Source: Pseudobdellovibrionaceae bacterium (lineage in GTDB: Bacteria > Bdellovibrionota > Bdellovibrionia > Bdellovibrionales > Bdellovibrionaceae). From it: a stretch of 64,000 bases of DNA. The notes beneath the pieces were generated by a model. It saw only the letters and a program-made list of their open reading frames with translations, had not been told where the DNA came from and ran no database searches. How positions within the stretch are numbered: the stretch's first letter is position 1; each line of letters starts with the position of its first letter. Both the position numbers and the translations under genes were made by a program. Location: the NCBI GenBank assembly GCA_019637915.1, contig JAHBUV010000001.1:248001-312000 (forward strand), read 5' to 3'. Shown here in pieces: positions 15,342 through 25,424 of this stretch.

Positions 15342-16769
15342 TTATCTTTGCTCAGGGGGCAGCACGATGATCTGGCAGTCGCCCTCCTGGCAGGTCAGTC
15401 CCCGGAACTGACCGTCTTCGTAAAACGAACCGGTCTCGATGATGTCGGCGTGGGAACTCCAGCGCAGGTAAAGGTACTCCGACTGCTCAAGAATTTTGTT
15501 CACGGTGATCCGCCGCGCGCCGTGCAGCGACTCGCGGTTATCGCGGACGAAGCGCGCGATCGACGTGGACGGGCTCGCCTCGATGATGCCCTTCACCTGA
15601 TGGACCAGATTCACCAGCAACGCCAGGGCCAGCAGGGACAGCGCGGCGATTTTCCAGCGCCGCGAGATCGTCGCCAGACGGTCGACCAGGGTCATGATCA
15701 GGACGGGCATCCAGATGACCAGGGGCGCGATGTACCAATTGATCTTGTTTTTCGAAAGCGCCAGCAAAACGAAAACGCTCAGACTCAAAGCGACGGAGAA
15801 ATCGAACATCCGGTCGCGCGTCCCGACGTCATGGAAAAAAACCGTGCGCGCCGGCGGGGTTTTCCAGGCGCGGCGTTTCCACCAGGCCAGGATCAGCAGG
15901 AGGATCAGCGCGTGATACAGCGCCAGGAAGCGCACGTCCATGTACATGAAGACCAGGAAGGGCTCGATCTCCTCCACCGCGTTCATGCCGCCGAAAAAAC
16001 GCCCGAAGATGTCATAAAAGACCATCACCGCGGCGGCGTTGGGGCCGATGTCCGATTGCGGATTCGATTTCCCGTGCAACGACAAAGTCCCGAGCCAGAC
16101 GGCGACCGTGACGAAAAAAACCAGGCTGGAGATCCAGAAACGCCGCGATGTCAGGATCCGCCGCAAGGAACGACGCACCACCCACAGGGCGCCCGGGCCC
16201 ACGAGGAGAAAAGCGAAACCCTTCGCCATGAAGGCGATGGCCAGGCCCAGGAACACCATCACCCAAGCGAAGCTGTCCTCGCGCTTTTCCTCGAGCAGCC
16301 AGAAGAGCGCGAAGGAAAAAACCGCCAGGCCCAGAACGAACAGCGCGTCCATGTCGCCGGAGCGGGCCACGTGATAACCGATCAAGGCGCGGTTGAGGGT
16401 GCCCAGCAGCAAGAACAAACAGGCCAGGGTCGGTCCCCCGGCCCGCCAGCCCCAGGCGAAAATCACCATCAGGGTGAGAAGGCCCGCGATCGCCGAGGGC
16501 AGCCTCAGGCTAAATTCATTCTCGCCGAAAAGCCGGTTGGCGCCGGCGATCAGCCACACCTGCAAAGGGGGCTTGGCGTTCCACAGATCCAGCTGACCGC
16601 GGAAGTGATAATTGACGTAATCCCCGGACCTCGTCATCTCGACGGCGTTGCCGCCGTAACGGGCCTCATCCCAGCTCGAAACCGGCACCGTGCCCAGACG
16701 CCAGAACAACAGGAACAGAGCCAAAGCGAAGCACAGCAGGACCGCGGGAAGCCGGAGGGACGGGTTCAT
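15342..16769 (-). CDS. ArnT/PMT-like (GT39) membrane glycosyltransferase
   Basis: A 475-residue polytopic inner-membrane protein with about ten to twelve hydrophobic helices. Near the N-terminus it has WDEARYGG (residues about 33-40), the catalytic acidic motif of the ArnT/protein-mannosyltransferase superfamily in the first periplasmic loop, and LWNAKPPLQVW, the KPP motif typical of ArnT-like enzymes. A soluble C-terminal domain of about 80 residues ends in Glu/Pro/Gln. Such enzymes transfer a sugar from a polyprenyl-phosphate donor to lipid A or protein on the periplasmic side; donor and acceptor here are unknown. The start overlaps the upstream lipoprotein stop by 4 bp, so it is the last gene of the guaB-dnaE cluster. 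Confidence 0.85.
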   Translation of the reverse strand: MNPSLRLPAVLLCFALALFLLFWRLGTVPVSSWDEARYGGNAVEMTRSGDYVNYHFRGQLDLWNAKPPLQVWLIAGANRLFGENEFSLRLPSAIAGLLTLMVIFAWGWRAGGPTLACLFLLLGTLNRALIGYHVARSGDMDALFVLGLAVFSFALFWLLEEKREDSFAWVMVFLGLAIAFMAKGFAFLLVGPGALWVVRRSLRRILTSRRFWISSLVFFVTVAVWLGTLSLHGKSNPQSDIGPNAAAVMVFYDIFGRFFGGMNAVEEIEPFLVFMYMDVRFLALYHALILLLILAWWKRRAWKTPPARTVFFHDVGTRDRMFDFSVALSLSVFVLLALSKNKINWYIAPLVIWMPVLIMTLVDRLATISRRWKIAALSLLALALLVNLVHQVKGIIEASPSTSIARFVRDNRESLHGARRITVNKILEQSEYLYLRWSSHADIIETGSFYEDGQFRGLTCQEGDCQIIVLPPEQR

Positions 16770-17698
16770 TGATAGAACTCGACCCGATCGTTTTCCTTGA
16801 ATCCGGCGCCGGAGTGGACCACGGCGACCGCGCCGTCAGTGCCGAAATAACTGACCACTTCCAGCGTGCCCTTCATGCGGCCGGGAACGCGGCCGATGTG
16901 TCCGCCCGACTCGGGGTCGTAGACGTCGTCCCCGTCCTCCGTCACGCGCAGCAGATCGCCGATCTGCACGCCGGACTGGCGGCCGACGTTGAGATAAACG
17001 CGATCACCGCTGAAGGCGGCGATGCGCCCCTCCCAGGAGATCTTGTCGAGGGCGCCGATGATCTGCGGGGTGAAGTCCAGGAACGCGTCCTTGACGATCA
17101 CCATCAGCACCTGCGGATTGTCGCGGATGTATTGATCCGTCTCGACGCGCTCGCCGACGCGGGTGCCGTCCTGCTCGATGGTCACGGTCTTCGTCGTGTT
17201 GAAGACCTCCCGACCGCCGCGGGCGTTGGCCAGGCGCACGCGCACCACCGCCTCGAACGACGTCGTGAGCTTGCGGATGATGCCGATGTTGTCGGCGCTG
17301 CGCTTGACCTTCAGGTCGATGATCTTCCCCTCGAGAAGGGCGGACACGCCGAGGTTGCGCGCCGAGGCGGCGTAGTCCTTGAAAACGTACTCGCCGTTCG
17401 CGATGAATTTTTTCGGATCGCTTTTGAGCTCGTTGGAATCCACCGCCAGGACCTGGCCGGTTTTGTTCAAATCCATCATGAAGGCCTGGCGCGCTTTCTC
17501 GCGGAACTCCGGGGAGCGGGCCGGATTGGCGTCCAGGAAGGGCAGCACGAGGACGCGCTTGCGCGGCCCCTGCCCGGCCTTCGCCGCCGCGGCCATGTTC
17601 TCTTCGCGCACGATGCGACGCGGGTCTTCCGGGCGGCGATCGAAGAGGGAGCATCCGCTGAACATCATCATCGACAGGGGCAGCAACATCCACTTCAT
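16766..17698 (-). CDS. CsgG/FlgT-like outer-membrane lipoprotein
   Basis: A 310-residue protein starting at ATG 17698 with GAGGAG upstream. The signal MKWMLLPLSMMMFSGC ends in the lipobox FSGC. The middle (KRVLVLPFLDAN... FMMDLNKTGQVLAV... ARNLGVSALLEGKIIDLK) follows the CsgG/TolB-N/FlgT-middle pattern in which an alpha/beta domain ends with a 'found or bound' strand. The end (RVYLNVGRQSGVQIGDLLRVT, then GTLEVVSYFGTDGAVAVV) resembles the FlgT C-terminal beta-barrel. FlgT stabilises the flagellar outer-membrane rings in Vibrio, so a flagellar or secretion role is possible but unproven. It is translationally coupled to the glycosyltransferase and 17 bp downstream of another FlgT-like gene. Confidence 0.65.
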   Translation of the reverse strand: MKWMLLPLSMMMFSGCSLFDRRPEDPRRIVREENMAAAAKAGQGPRKRVLVLPFLDANPARSPEFREKARQAFMMDLNKTGQVLAVDSNELKSDPKKFIANGEYVFKDYAASARNLGVSALLEGKIIDLKVKRSADNIGIIRKLTTSFEAVVRVRLANARGGREVFNTTKTVTIEQDGTRVGERVETDQYIRDNPQVLMVIVKDAFLDFTPQIIGALDKISWEGRIAAFSGDRVYLNVGRQSGVQIGDLLRVTEDGDDVYDPESGGHIGRVPGRMKGTLEVVSYFGTDGAVAVVHSGAGFKENDRVEFYQ

Positions 17699-17715
17699 GA
17701 GCCATCTCCTCGCTT

Positions 17716-18882
17716 TCAGCGCGTGAAACTCAAACGAATTTCCGTTTCGGACACGGGGCTGCTGTCCAGCTTGCGTCCGTTGAAATCAAAACCCTTCATG
17801 CGGGCCGCCAGGTCCTTCGCCGGAATCGGGCTGTCCACCTCGAAAACGGCGGAAGTCCCCGACACCGTGCGCTCGCGGATCGAGCGGATGCCGACGCTGG
17901 AGGAGCGCAGTTTTTCCTTGAACTGCTCGAGCTCCTGCAGGGAGGGGCGCGGTTGCAGGGTCAGGCGGATCTGCGAGCTGCCGACCGAGCCCTTTTGCCA
18001 GGCCTCCGCCACCTGCGAGGCGAGATCGTTCGCCAGCGCCTCGGACACGTCGCGGAGTTTTTTCTCCACCACGGTCTCCATGACGCCGGGGTCGGTTTCG
18101 TAAATCCGGCTCACGTCCGCGATGGGACGGTTGTTGCTCACCTGCAGGACGGACAGGCGCACGTCGATGCGGAAGCTTTTGCCGCCGCCCTCCGAGGGCG
18201 AGATCTGCGCCGTGCCCTCCACCAGCAACGGCGCGCCGAACCAGTCGCCGAGCAGCTGCAGGTCATCGGGGCCGGGTTTTTCCGCGCGCAAGATGGCGGG
18301 CACGGCCGGCGTCAGATGCGAGGCCAGGGGGCGGATCATGTAAAAACCGTGGCGCGAAAAAGCCCCGCGCAACGCCCCCTCGAGTTGGCGGCTGAAGCCG
18401 CGCAAGGGAGTGCGTCCGCCGTTTTCGCCCAGCAGCCACCAGCGATCGGTGCGCAAGTTGACCTTGTCGACCACCGCCACGAGGGGCAGGAGCACCGGCG
18501 CCGCCTCGTTCTCGTTCAACAGGCCGTTTTGCTGGAGCACCTGCCGGAAGGCCGGCAGGTTGACCTTCATGCTCACCGTCATGGAAAAGCCGCCGGCCGT
18601 GGGCTGCGGCGTTCCGGGCTTCTGGAAGGGGATGAACGCGCCCGAGCTTTTCGCCACTTTGCCCATGATCAACGGGCGCTGGCGGTTGAATTTGTCCTCG
18701 CCGAGGACCTGCTTGGCGAGCTCTTCCGTCACTTGCTGGGAAACCGACTCCAGGATCTCCCGGCGCGCCTCGACGATGTTGGAGCTCTTGGAGGTCCCCG
18801 TCAGGTTTTTTTCGACCAGCTCCTGAGCGGAGGCGGCGCCGCCGATCAGGATCATGGCCAGAATCATCAGGTGTCTTTTCAT
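17716..18882 (-). CDS. Periplasmic FlgT-N-like protein
   Basis: A 388-residue exported protein with a Sec signal (MKRHLMILAMILIGGAASA, cleavage before QEL). The first mature segment (SSNIVEARREILESVSQQVTEELAKQVLG) has the amphipathic helix after a small-residue stretch seen in FlgT N-terminal/LPP20-type domains. The rest alternates beta-rich pieces (FSMTVSMKVNL, FRIDVRLSVLQVSN) with helices and is not recognised. Paired with the lipoprotein at 16766, it looks like one part of a divided FlgT-like envelope assembly. Its start overlaps the dnaE stop by 4 bp (ATGA), an odd coupling of an envelope gene to a replication gene. Confidence 0.6.
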   Translation of the reverse strand: MKRHLMILAMILIGGAASAQELVEKNLTGTSKSSNIVEARREILESVSQQVTEELAKQVLGEDKFNRQRPLIMGKVAKSSGAFIPFQKPGTPQPTAGGFSMTVSMKVNLPAFRQVLQQNGLLNENEAAPVLLPLVAVVDKVNLRTDRWWLLGENGGRTPLRGFSRQLEGALRGAFSRHGFYMIRPLASHLTPAVPAILRAEKPGPDDLQLLGDWFGAPLLVEGTAQISPSEGGGKSFRIDVRLSVLQVSNNRPIADVSRIYETDPGVMETVVEKKLRDVSEALANDLASQVAEAWQKGSVGSSQIRLTLQPRPSLQELEQFKEKLRSSSVGIRSIRERTVSGTSAVFEVDSPIPAKDLAARMKGFDFNGRKLDSSPVSETEIRLSFTR

Positions 18883-21800
18883 GGTGATGCCCTCAATTCG
18901 ATGAAGTCCGTCCGACCGAAAAGCGCGTGCGCGTTTTCCAGGAAGTCGTTGTTCAATTGCAAACCGATGTTTTTGCCCTCGGCGCCCTCGATCAGGACCC
19001 GACGGCCCATCTCTTCCAGGTGGATCTCGTAGGACACGCTGGTGGCGCCGGGGAATTCCCGCAGCAGGGAGTGCAGCTTGCCGAAATCCTCGGCGGGGAT
19101 TTTCTCCAGGTGCAGCACCACTTTCTTGGCTTTCTTCATCATGTCCTCGAAGGGAACGACGGAATCCACCATGATCTTGGCGGCCCCTTCCTCCACCTCG
19201 AGGCCGCCGGCCACGAGGACCGGCCGCTCATCGCGGCAGGCGGCCTCGTACTTGGCGTAGGCGTCGGGGAAAATCACCAGCTCGCAGGCGCCGCTCAGAT
19301 CCTCGATTTTCGCGAAGGCCATGCGCGTGCCTTTTTTGGTGAAAAGCTCGCGGAACTCCGAGATCAACCCCGCCACGACGACGCGCTTTTTCGGCCCGTC
19401 CCGCCGCCAGCCCTTGCCCGAAGGCGGTGGCGGCGGCGCGTTCTCGGCGCCGGACGCGACGGCCGGCATCTGCGACGGCAGGTCCGCCACGGAGCTCGTG
19501 GTCCACAGCTTCATGAGATTGTCGAAGCCCTTGAGGGGATGATCCGACAGGAAAAATCCCAGCACTTCCTTCTCGAAGGCGAGCATCGCCGTGCGCGACC
19601 AGGCCTTGACCTCCGGCAGGCTCACCTTGTTCGATTCGGCCGGCTCCAGATCGAAGAGCGAGGCCTGGCCAAGCTCGCGGTCCTTCTGCACGCCGAGAGC
19701 GCGGTCCAGGTAGGTCTGGTAACCGGCCATGAGCTGGGCGCGGTGGGCCCCGAAACCGTCGAAGGCGCCGCCTTTGATCAGGCACTCGATGACCTTTTTA
19801 TTCACGCGCTTGAGATCGATGTTCTCGAAGAACTCGTCGAGGTTCCCGAATTTCTTCCCGGGCATTTTCTCGCGGCCCTCGATGATAGCCAGCACGGCGC
19901 CCTCGCCCACGCCTTTGATGGCGCCCAGCCCGAAATAGATCTCGTCGCCATGGCAGGTGAAGAGGAACTCCGAGTGGTTGACGTGGGGCGAGCGCACCTG
20001 GATGCCGCGCTTCTGCGCGTCCTTCGAGTAGCGCACGATGTTGTCGGTGTTGCTGAGCTCCGTCGACAGTAGGGCCGCGAAGAACTCCACCGGGTAGTAA
20101 TTCTTCAGCCACGCCGTCTGCGCCGCGATCACGCAGTAGGCGGCGGCGTGGGATTTGTTGAAGCCGTAATCCGCGAACTTGTACATGAGGTCGAAGACCT
20201 CTTCGGCCTTTTTCGGGTCGAAGTTCTTCTCCTTCGCCCCTTTGAGGAACCGCACGCGGTGCTGGTCCATCTCCTCTTTGATCTTTTTCCCCATGGCGCG
20301 GCGGAGCATGTCGGCTTCGCCGAGGCTGTAACCGGCGATGACGGAGGAGATCCCCATCACCTGCTCCTGGTAGACGATGATGCCGTAGGTCTCCTCGAGC
20401 ATCTCTTTGAGCTCGGGGAAGGTGAAGACCACTTCCTGTTCGCCGTGTTTGCGCGCGGCGAACTCCGGGATCATGGCCATCGGACCCGGGCGGTAGAGGG
20501 CGTTGATGGCCGTGATGTCGGCGAAACTCGTCGGCTTCACCTGACGGATGGCCTGGGTCATGCCGTCACCTTCGAATTGGAAGATGCCGAGCGTGTCCCC
20601 CTTCGTCATGATCTCGTAGATCCCCGGATCCTTCAGGGAGATGTCCGTGGTGGCGATCTTCTTGCCGCGGTTTTTCTCGATCAGGCGCAGGGCGCGCTGG
20701 ATGTGCGTGAGGGTTTTCAGACCCAGGAAGTCGAATTTGATCAGGCCGATTTTCTCGGCGTGCTTCATGTCGTACTGGACGACGTTCTCCCCGTCCGCGC
20801 CTTTGTAGAGGGGCGCGTGGCTCGAGAGGTCGCCGTCGGCGATGATCACCCCGGCGGCGTGGATGCCGGCGTTCCTCACCATGCCTTCGATGCGGCGGGC
20901 GAGATCGATGCAGGTATTGACCTTCGGATCCATCTCCATGAGCTCGCGCAGGCGCGGCTCCTGATCCACCGCCTGATCGATGGTGATGCCGAGCTTTTCC
21001 GGCACGAGGTCCGTGATGGCGTTGGTTTCCGAGAACACCATGCCCAGGGTGCGGCCGACGTCCTTGATGGCGGCGCGGGTCTGCAGCTTGCCGTAAGTGA
21101 TGATCTGGGACACGGACTTCTGCCCGTACTTCCGCGTCACGTAGTCGATGACCTCGGGGCGGCGGTCCTGACAGAAGTCGATGTCGAAGTCCGGCATCGA
21201 GATCCGCTCCGGATTGAGGAAGCGTTCGAAGAGCAGTTTCGACGGGAAGGGATCCAGGTCCGTGACCCGCAGCACGTAAGCGACGAGGGACCCGGCCCCC
21301 GAGCCCCGGCCCGGCCCGACGGGGATGTCGTGATCCTTCGCCCAGTTGATGAAGTCCTGCACGATCAGGAAGTAACCGTTGAACCCCATGCGGTCGATGA
21401 CCGAGAGCTCGTAATCGAGGCGCTTGCTGTAATCCGGTTTCTGTTCTTCCGGCACGGCCTCGCCGCGGGCCTCGGCCTCTTTGAAACGCAGCTCCAGGCC
21501 CTCGAAGGAGCGACGGCGGATCTCCTCGCTCAGGGACACGCCCCCTTCCGTCGGGAAGGTGGGCAGATGGTAAATCGGCTTGCCCTTGTCGTCCTTGAGC
21601 TTGAATTTGATGTCGATGCGTTCGGCGATTTTCAGCGTGTTGTCGACGGCCTCGGGCACGTCCTTGAAGAGCTTCCGCATCTCTTCGGCGCTCTTGAAGT
21701 AGAAATCGCTGGAGCCCAGGCGCGGGCGCATTTCATCCGACAGGGTGCGGTTCTGACCGATGCAAACCAGGACCTCCTGGATGATCTGGTCGTCGGGCTT

Positions 21801-22427
21801 CATGTAATGGACGTCGTTGCCCGCCACCAACGGCACGCCCGTCGTTTTCGAGGCTTCGATCAGGAAAGGGTTCACCTGATCCCAGGCCGGCAGGCCCGTG
21901 CGGTTCATTTCCAGGTACAGGCGGTCGCCGAAGATGTCTTTCAACACCTGGATGCGCGCCAGGGCGGCGTCCGCCCCTTCGCGCAGGAAAAGATCGGCGA
22001 TCTGGCCGCGCAATCCGCCGGTCAGGCAGATGATGTCGGAGCTGTGCTCGCGCAGCACCTGATCGTCGATGCGCGGCTTCCAGTAGAACCCCTCCTGATA
22101 ACCGATGGAGGAAAGGCGGCAAAGGTTCTGGTAACCCTTCTGGTTCATCGCCAGGAGCACGAGGCGGCTGGGCCCGATCCACGCGTCCTTGTCGTTTTTC
22201 TTTTCAAAGCGGTCGTGATGGACGTAGGCCTCGAAACCCAGGATGGGTTTCACATTGGCGTCTTTGCAGGCGAAGTAGAACTCGATCGCCCCGAACATGT
22301 TGCCGTAATCCGTGAGGGCCACGGCGGGCATGCCGAGCTCGGCGGCTCTTTTCGCCAGGGCCTTGATCCGGCAGGCTCCCTCCAGCAGGGAGTATTCGGA
22401 ATGCGTGTGCAGGTGAACAAAACTCAT
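18879..22427 (-). CDS. dnaE: DNA polymerase III subunit alpha
   Basis: A replicative polymerase of 1182 residues, normal for DnaE1. The N-terminal PHP domain starts FVHLHTHSEYSLLEG. The polymerase core has GPGRGSGAGSLVAY and the catalytic acid motif PDFDIDFCQDRRPEV. The finger and little-finger region carries GIHAAGVIIADG and GFNKSHAAAYCVIAAQTAWLK, and an OB-fold (VVVAGLISEFRELFTKKGTRMAFAKIED) lies near the C-terminus. A Pro/Gly-rich linker (ENAPPPPPSGKGW) precedes the OB-fold. The PHP site looks partly degraded (TDYGN where metal-binding versions have TDHGN), so proofreading probably comes from a separate DnaQ. guaA ends 1 bp upstream, and GGAG inside its last codons serves as ribosome-binding site. 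Confidence 0.97.
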   Translation of the reverse strand: MSFVHLHTHSEYSLLEGACRIKALAKRAAELGMPAVALTDYGNMFGAIEFYFACKDANVKPILGFEAYVHHDRFEKKNDKDAWIGPSRLVLLAMNQKGYQNLCRLSSIGYQEGFYWKPRIDDQVLREHSSDIICLTGGLRGQIADLFLREGADAALARIQVLKDIFGDRLYLEMNRTGLPAWDQVNPFLIEASKTTGVPLVAGNDVHYMKPDDQIIQEVLVCIGQNRTLSDEMRPRLGSSDFYFKSAEEMRKLFKDVPEAVDNTLKIAERIDIKFKLKDDKGKPIYHLPTFPTEGGVSLSEEIRRRSFEGLELRFKEAEARGEAVPEEQKPDYSKRLDYELSVIDRMGFNGYFLIVQDFINWAKDHDIPVGPGRGSGAGSLVAYVLRVTDLDPFPSKLLFERFLNPERISMPDFDIDFCQDRRPEVIDYVTRKYGQKSVSQIITYGKLQTRAAIKDVGRTLGMVFSETNAITDLVPEKLGITIDQAVDQEPRLRELMEMDPKVNTCIDLARRIEGMVRNAGIHAAGVIIADGDLSSHAPLYKGADGENVVQYDMKHAEKIGLIKFDFLGLKTLTHIQRALRLIEKNRGKKIATTDISLKDPGIYEIMTKGDTLGIFQFEGDGMTQAIRQVKPTSFADITAINALYRPGPMAMIPEFAARKHGEQEVVFTFPELKEMLEETYGIIVYQEQVMGISSVIAGYSLGEADMLRRAMGKKIKEEMDQHRVRFLKGAKEKNFDPKKAEEVFDLMYKFADYGFNKSHAAAYCVIAAQTAWLKNYYPVEFFAALLSTELSNTDNIVRYSKDAQKRGIQVRSPHVNHSEFLFTCHGDEIYFGLGAIKGVGEGAVLAIIEGREKMPGKKFGNLDEFFENIDLKRVNKKVIECLIKGGAFDGFGAHRAQLMAGYQTYLDRALGVQKDRELGQASLFDLEPAESNKVSLPEVKAWSRTAMLAFEKEVLGFFLSDHPLKGFDNLMKLWTTSSVADLPSQMPAVASGAENAPPPPPSGKGWRRDGPKKRVVVAGLISEFRELFTKKGTRMAFAKIEDLSGACELVIFPDAYAKYEAACRDERPVLVAGGLEVEEGAAKIMVDSVVPFEDMMKKAKKVVLHLEKIPAEDFGKLHSLLREFPGATSVSYEIHLEEMGRRVLIEGAEGKNIGLQLNNDFLENAHALFGRTDFIELRASP

Positions 22428-22428
22428 C

Positions 22429-23952
22429 TCACTCCCACTCGATCGTTCCCGGCGGTTTGCTGGTCACATCATACACCACGCGGTTGATGCCGCGCACGCG
22501 ATTGGTGATGCGGTTGGAGACTTCCCGCAGGAACTCGAACTCGAAAGGATACCAGTCGGCCGTCATGCCGTCGCTCGAGGTCACCGCGCGCAGGGCCAGG
22601 ACGCTTTCATAGGTGCGGCCGTCGCCCTGCACCCCCACGGACTGCACCGGCAGCAGCACGCAGAAGGCCTGCCAGATCTTGTCATAGAGGTTTTTCTCCT
22701 TCAAAGCCGAGATGAAAACGTCATCGGCCTCGCGCATGATGCGCAGGCGCTCCTCGGTGATCTCGCCGAGCACGCGGATCGCCAGGCCCGGCCCCGGGAA
22801 AGGATGGCGCCACAGCAGGGCGTGGGGCAATCCGAGCTCGGCCCCGATGCGGCGCACTTCGTCCTTGAACAGCTCGCGCACGGGCTCGACCAGCTTCAAT
22901 TTCATTTTTTCCGGCAGGCCGCCGACGTTGTGGTGGGACTTGATGGTGACGCTGCCGCCGACGCTCGACACGGATTCGATGACGTCGGGGTACAAGGTGC
23001 CTTGCGCCAGCCATTTGATCGGCCAGCGGGGGTCGATCGATTGGTCGAAGACCTCGATGAAAAGGCGGCCGATGGTTTTGCGTTTGTCCTCGGGGTCCGT
23101 CTTGCCCTTCAGGGCCGTCAGGAACTCCCGGCTGGCGTCGACGCCCTTCACGTTGAGGCCGATCCGGTGGTAATTCTCGAGCACGCTGTCGAATTCGCCC
23201 TGGCGCAAAAGGCCGTTGTTGACGAACACGCAGTGCACGCGTTCCGGCCCCAGGGTTTTCGTCAGCAGGGTCGCGACCACGGTGGAATCCACGCCCCCCG
23301 ACAGACCGCACAGCACGTGATCCGTGGGACCCACCTGCTCGCGCACGCGCTCCATCAGGAGACTGGTGATGTGGGGCGCGTCCCAGTCGGCCCGGGCCCC
23401 GCACTGCTCGGCGAAGGCGAGGAGCACCTCGTTGCCCTGCTCCGTGTGGGCCACTTCCGGATGGAACTGGATGCCCATGGCGCGCGGGCCCAGGATGGCG
23501 GCGGGATGGTGGTCGGTCTCGGCGACGACGCGGAAGTCCGGCGGCGGCGCCTGCACGACGTCGCCGTGGCTCATCCACACTTTTTGTTGAACCGGGATCC
23601 CGCCGATTTTTTCCTTCCACTGGACGGTGGCCAGCCCGTACTCGCGGGTCCGGCCGCGGTCGACGCGGCCGCCGAGCTCCTGGGTCAGCAGCTGCATGCC
23701 GTAGCAGATGCCCAGCACCGGGGCCACGTCCATCAATTCCCGCACCGAGCGCTTCGGCGAGGCGGCCTCATAGACCGAGTTCGGCCCGCCGGACAGGATG
23801 ATCCCCAGCGGTTTTTTCTTTTTGATCTCCTCCAGGTTGTAGGAGTGGGCGTGCACTTCGGAGTAAAAACCGAGCTCGCGCAGACGGCGCGCGATCAGCA
23901 TCGTCACTTGGGAACCGAAATCCAGGACCAGGAAACCCCGCGGTTGATTCAT
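22429..23952 (-). CDS. guaA: GMP synthase (glutamine-hydrolysing)
   Basis: A 507-residue enzyme converting XMP, glutamine and ATP to GMP. The class I glutaminase domain (residues 1-190) has the nucleophile elbow GICYGMQLL and the His/Glu dyad QFHPEVAHT. The ATP-pyrophosphatase domain has the P-loop GLSGGVDSTVV, and the C-terminal dimerisation domain ends with GIEWE-type KPPGTIEWE. ATG 23952 is chosen because GGAG in the tail of guaB lies 8 nt upstream; the frame extends further upstream only as overlap with guaB. Only 2 bp separate it from guaB, so guaB-guaA form a purine operon, and dnaE follows after 1 bp. Confidence 0.97.
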   Translation of the reverse strand: MNQPRGFLVLDFGSQVTMLIARRLRELGFYSEVHAHSYNLEEIKKKKPLGIILSGGPNSVYEAASPKRSVRELMDVAPVLGICYGMQLLTQELGGRVDRGRTREYGLATVQWKEKIGGIPVQQKVWMSHGDVVQAPPPDFRVVAETDHHPAAILGPRAMGIQFHPEVAHTEQGNEVLLAFAEQCGARADWDAPHITSLLMERVREQVGPTDHVLCGLSGGVDSTVVATLLTKTLGPERVHCVFVNNGLLRQGEFDSVLENYHRIGLNVKGVDASREFLTALKGKTDPEDKRKTIGRLFIEVFDQSIDPRWPIKWLAQGTLYPDVIESVSSVGGSVTIKSHHNVGGLPEKMKLKLVEPVRELFKDEVRRIGAELGLPHALLWRHPFPGPGLAIRVLGEITEERLRIMREADDVFISALKEKNLYDKIWQAFCVLLPVQSVGVQGDGRTYESVLALRAVTSSDGMTADWYPFEFEFLREVSNRITNRVRGINRVVYDVTSKPPGTIEWE

Positions 23953-23954
23953 GC

Positions 23955-25424
23955 TCAGGACTCCAGCCGGTAGTTGGGGGCTTCTTTGGTGATGGTCACG
24001 TCGTGCACGTGGGATTCGCGCAGGCCCTGGGGCGAGATGCGCACCCACTTGGCGCGCTTCTGCAGCTCATCGACGTTGGACGCGCCCAGGTACCCCATGC
24101 CCGCCTTCACGCCGCCCACCAGCTGGTGGATGATGGCGGAGGCCGAACCTTTGTAGGGAACCTTGCCCTCGATGCCTTCGGGCACGAGTTTGTCCATGTC
24201 GGAGATGTCGGCCTGGCCGTAGCGGTCCTTGGAGCCCTTGTCCATGGCGCCGATCGAGCCCATGCCGCGGTAAAGCTTGTAGGTGCGGCCATGATACAAG
24301 ATCGTCTCGCCGGGGCTTTCCTCGGCCCCCGCCAGCAGATTGCCGATCATGACGGTGTTCGCGCCCAAAGCCAGGGCCTTGGTGATGTCCCCGGAGAACT
24401 TGATGCCGCCGTCGGCGATGATGGTCTTGCCGCGGGAGCGGGCGACCTTGGCGCACTCCACGACGGCGGAGATCTGCGGCATGCCGACCCCGGCCACGAT
24501 GCGGGTCGTGCAGATCGAGCCGGGGCCGACGCCGACTTTCACCACGTCCACGCCGGCGTCGAGCAAAGCCTTCGTGCCGTCGGCGGTCACGACGTTGCCG
24601 GCGACGATGACGGTGTCCTTGCTCTGCCCGGTGATCCACTTCACCATCTCGATGACGTTTTTCGAATGGCCGTGGGCCGTGTCGATGCACAGCACATCGA
24701 CCTGGGCGTCCACCAGGGCCCGGGCGCGGTCGCGGGCGTCGGGGCCCACGCCCACCGCGGCGCCGACGACCAGGCGGCCGTGGCCGTCCTTCGTGGCTTT
24801 CGGATAGGCCTGGGCTTTCTCGATGTCCTTGATGGTGATCAGGCCTTTGAGTTTCTTGTTCTTGTCCACCACCGGCAGCTTTTCGATGCGGTGGCGCTGC
24901 AGGATTTTTTTCGCCTGCTCCAGGGTCGTGCCGACTTCCGCGGTGACGAGGTTCTCCTTCGTCATGATCTCGCGGATGGCCTGGGAGGTGTTGGTCTCAA
25001 AGCGCAGATCACGGTTGGTGAGGATGCCCACCAGGGTGCCGTCGACGGTGATCGGCACGCCGGAGATCGAGTACTTCGCCATGATCTCGAGGGCCTTGCT
25101 CACCGGCTCGTCGGGCCCGAGCGTGATGGGGTCCATGATCATGCCGGACTCGTATTTCTTGACCTTTTCGACCTCCAGAGCCTGGCGCTCGATGCTCATG
25201 TTTTTGTGGATGACGCCGAGGCCGCCCATCTGCGCCATGATGCGGGCGATCTTGTTTTCCGTCACCGTGTCCATGGCCGCCGACAGGATGGGAGTGTTGA
25301 GGTCGATGTGGCGCGCGAAGTGGCTGCGCGGGATCACGTCCGACGGCACGATCTCCGAGTACTGCGGCAGCAGCAGGATGTCGTCGAAAGTGAGCGCCAT
25401 GGGAAAATCGTTCTCAAAACTCAT
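23955..25424 (-). CDS. guaB: IMP dehydrogenase
   Basis: A 489-residue enzyme that oxidises IMP to XMP with NAD+, the first committed step to GMP. The TIM barrel begins [16 protein letters not shown] and is interrupted by two CBS domains (about residues 95-205; [19 protein letters not shown] and [20 protein letters not shown]). The catalytic loop is [18 protein letters not shown] with its conserved Cys. The flap ([10 protein letters not shown]) and [19 protein letters not shown] are also present. The start overlaps the stop of the carbonic-anhydrase-like gene by 1 bp (TGATG), so it is likely the second gene of the long cluster. Confidence 0.97.
   Translation of the reverse strand: MSFENDFPMALTFDDILLLPQYSEIVPSDVIPRSHFARHIDLNTPILSAAMDTVTENKIARIMAQMGGLGVIHKNMSIERQALEVEKVKKYESGMIMDPITLGPDEPVSKALEIMAKYSISGVPITVDGTLVGILTNRDLRFETNTSQAIREIMTKENLVTAEVGTTLEQAKKILQRHRIEKLPVVDKNKKLKGLITIKDIEKAQAYPKATKDGHGRLVVGAAVGVGPDARDRARALVDAQVDVLCIDTAHGHSKNVIEMVKWITGQSKDTVIVAGNVVTADGTKALLDAGVDVVKVGVGPGSICTTRIVAGVGMPQISAVVECAKVARSRGKTIIADGGIKFSGDITKALALGANTVMIGNLLAGAEESPGETILYHGRTYKLYRGMGSIGAMDKGSKDRYGQADISDMDKLVPEGIEGKVPYKGSASAIIHQLVGGVKAGMGYLGASNVDELQKRAKWVRISPQGLRESHVHDVTITKEAPNYRLES

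Noticed and set aside
15186-16772. A 528-codon + strand frame
   Set aside because: Runs antisense through the tRNA-Val gene and the GT39 glycosyltransferase; the product is low-complexity Gln/His/Asp-rich.
20148-22487. A 779-codon + strand frame
   Set aside because: Antisense of dnaE, whose sense translation carries all polymerase motifs. The antisense product is Leu/His/Val-rich without motifs, typical of high GC third positions.
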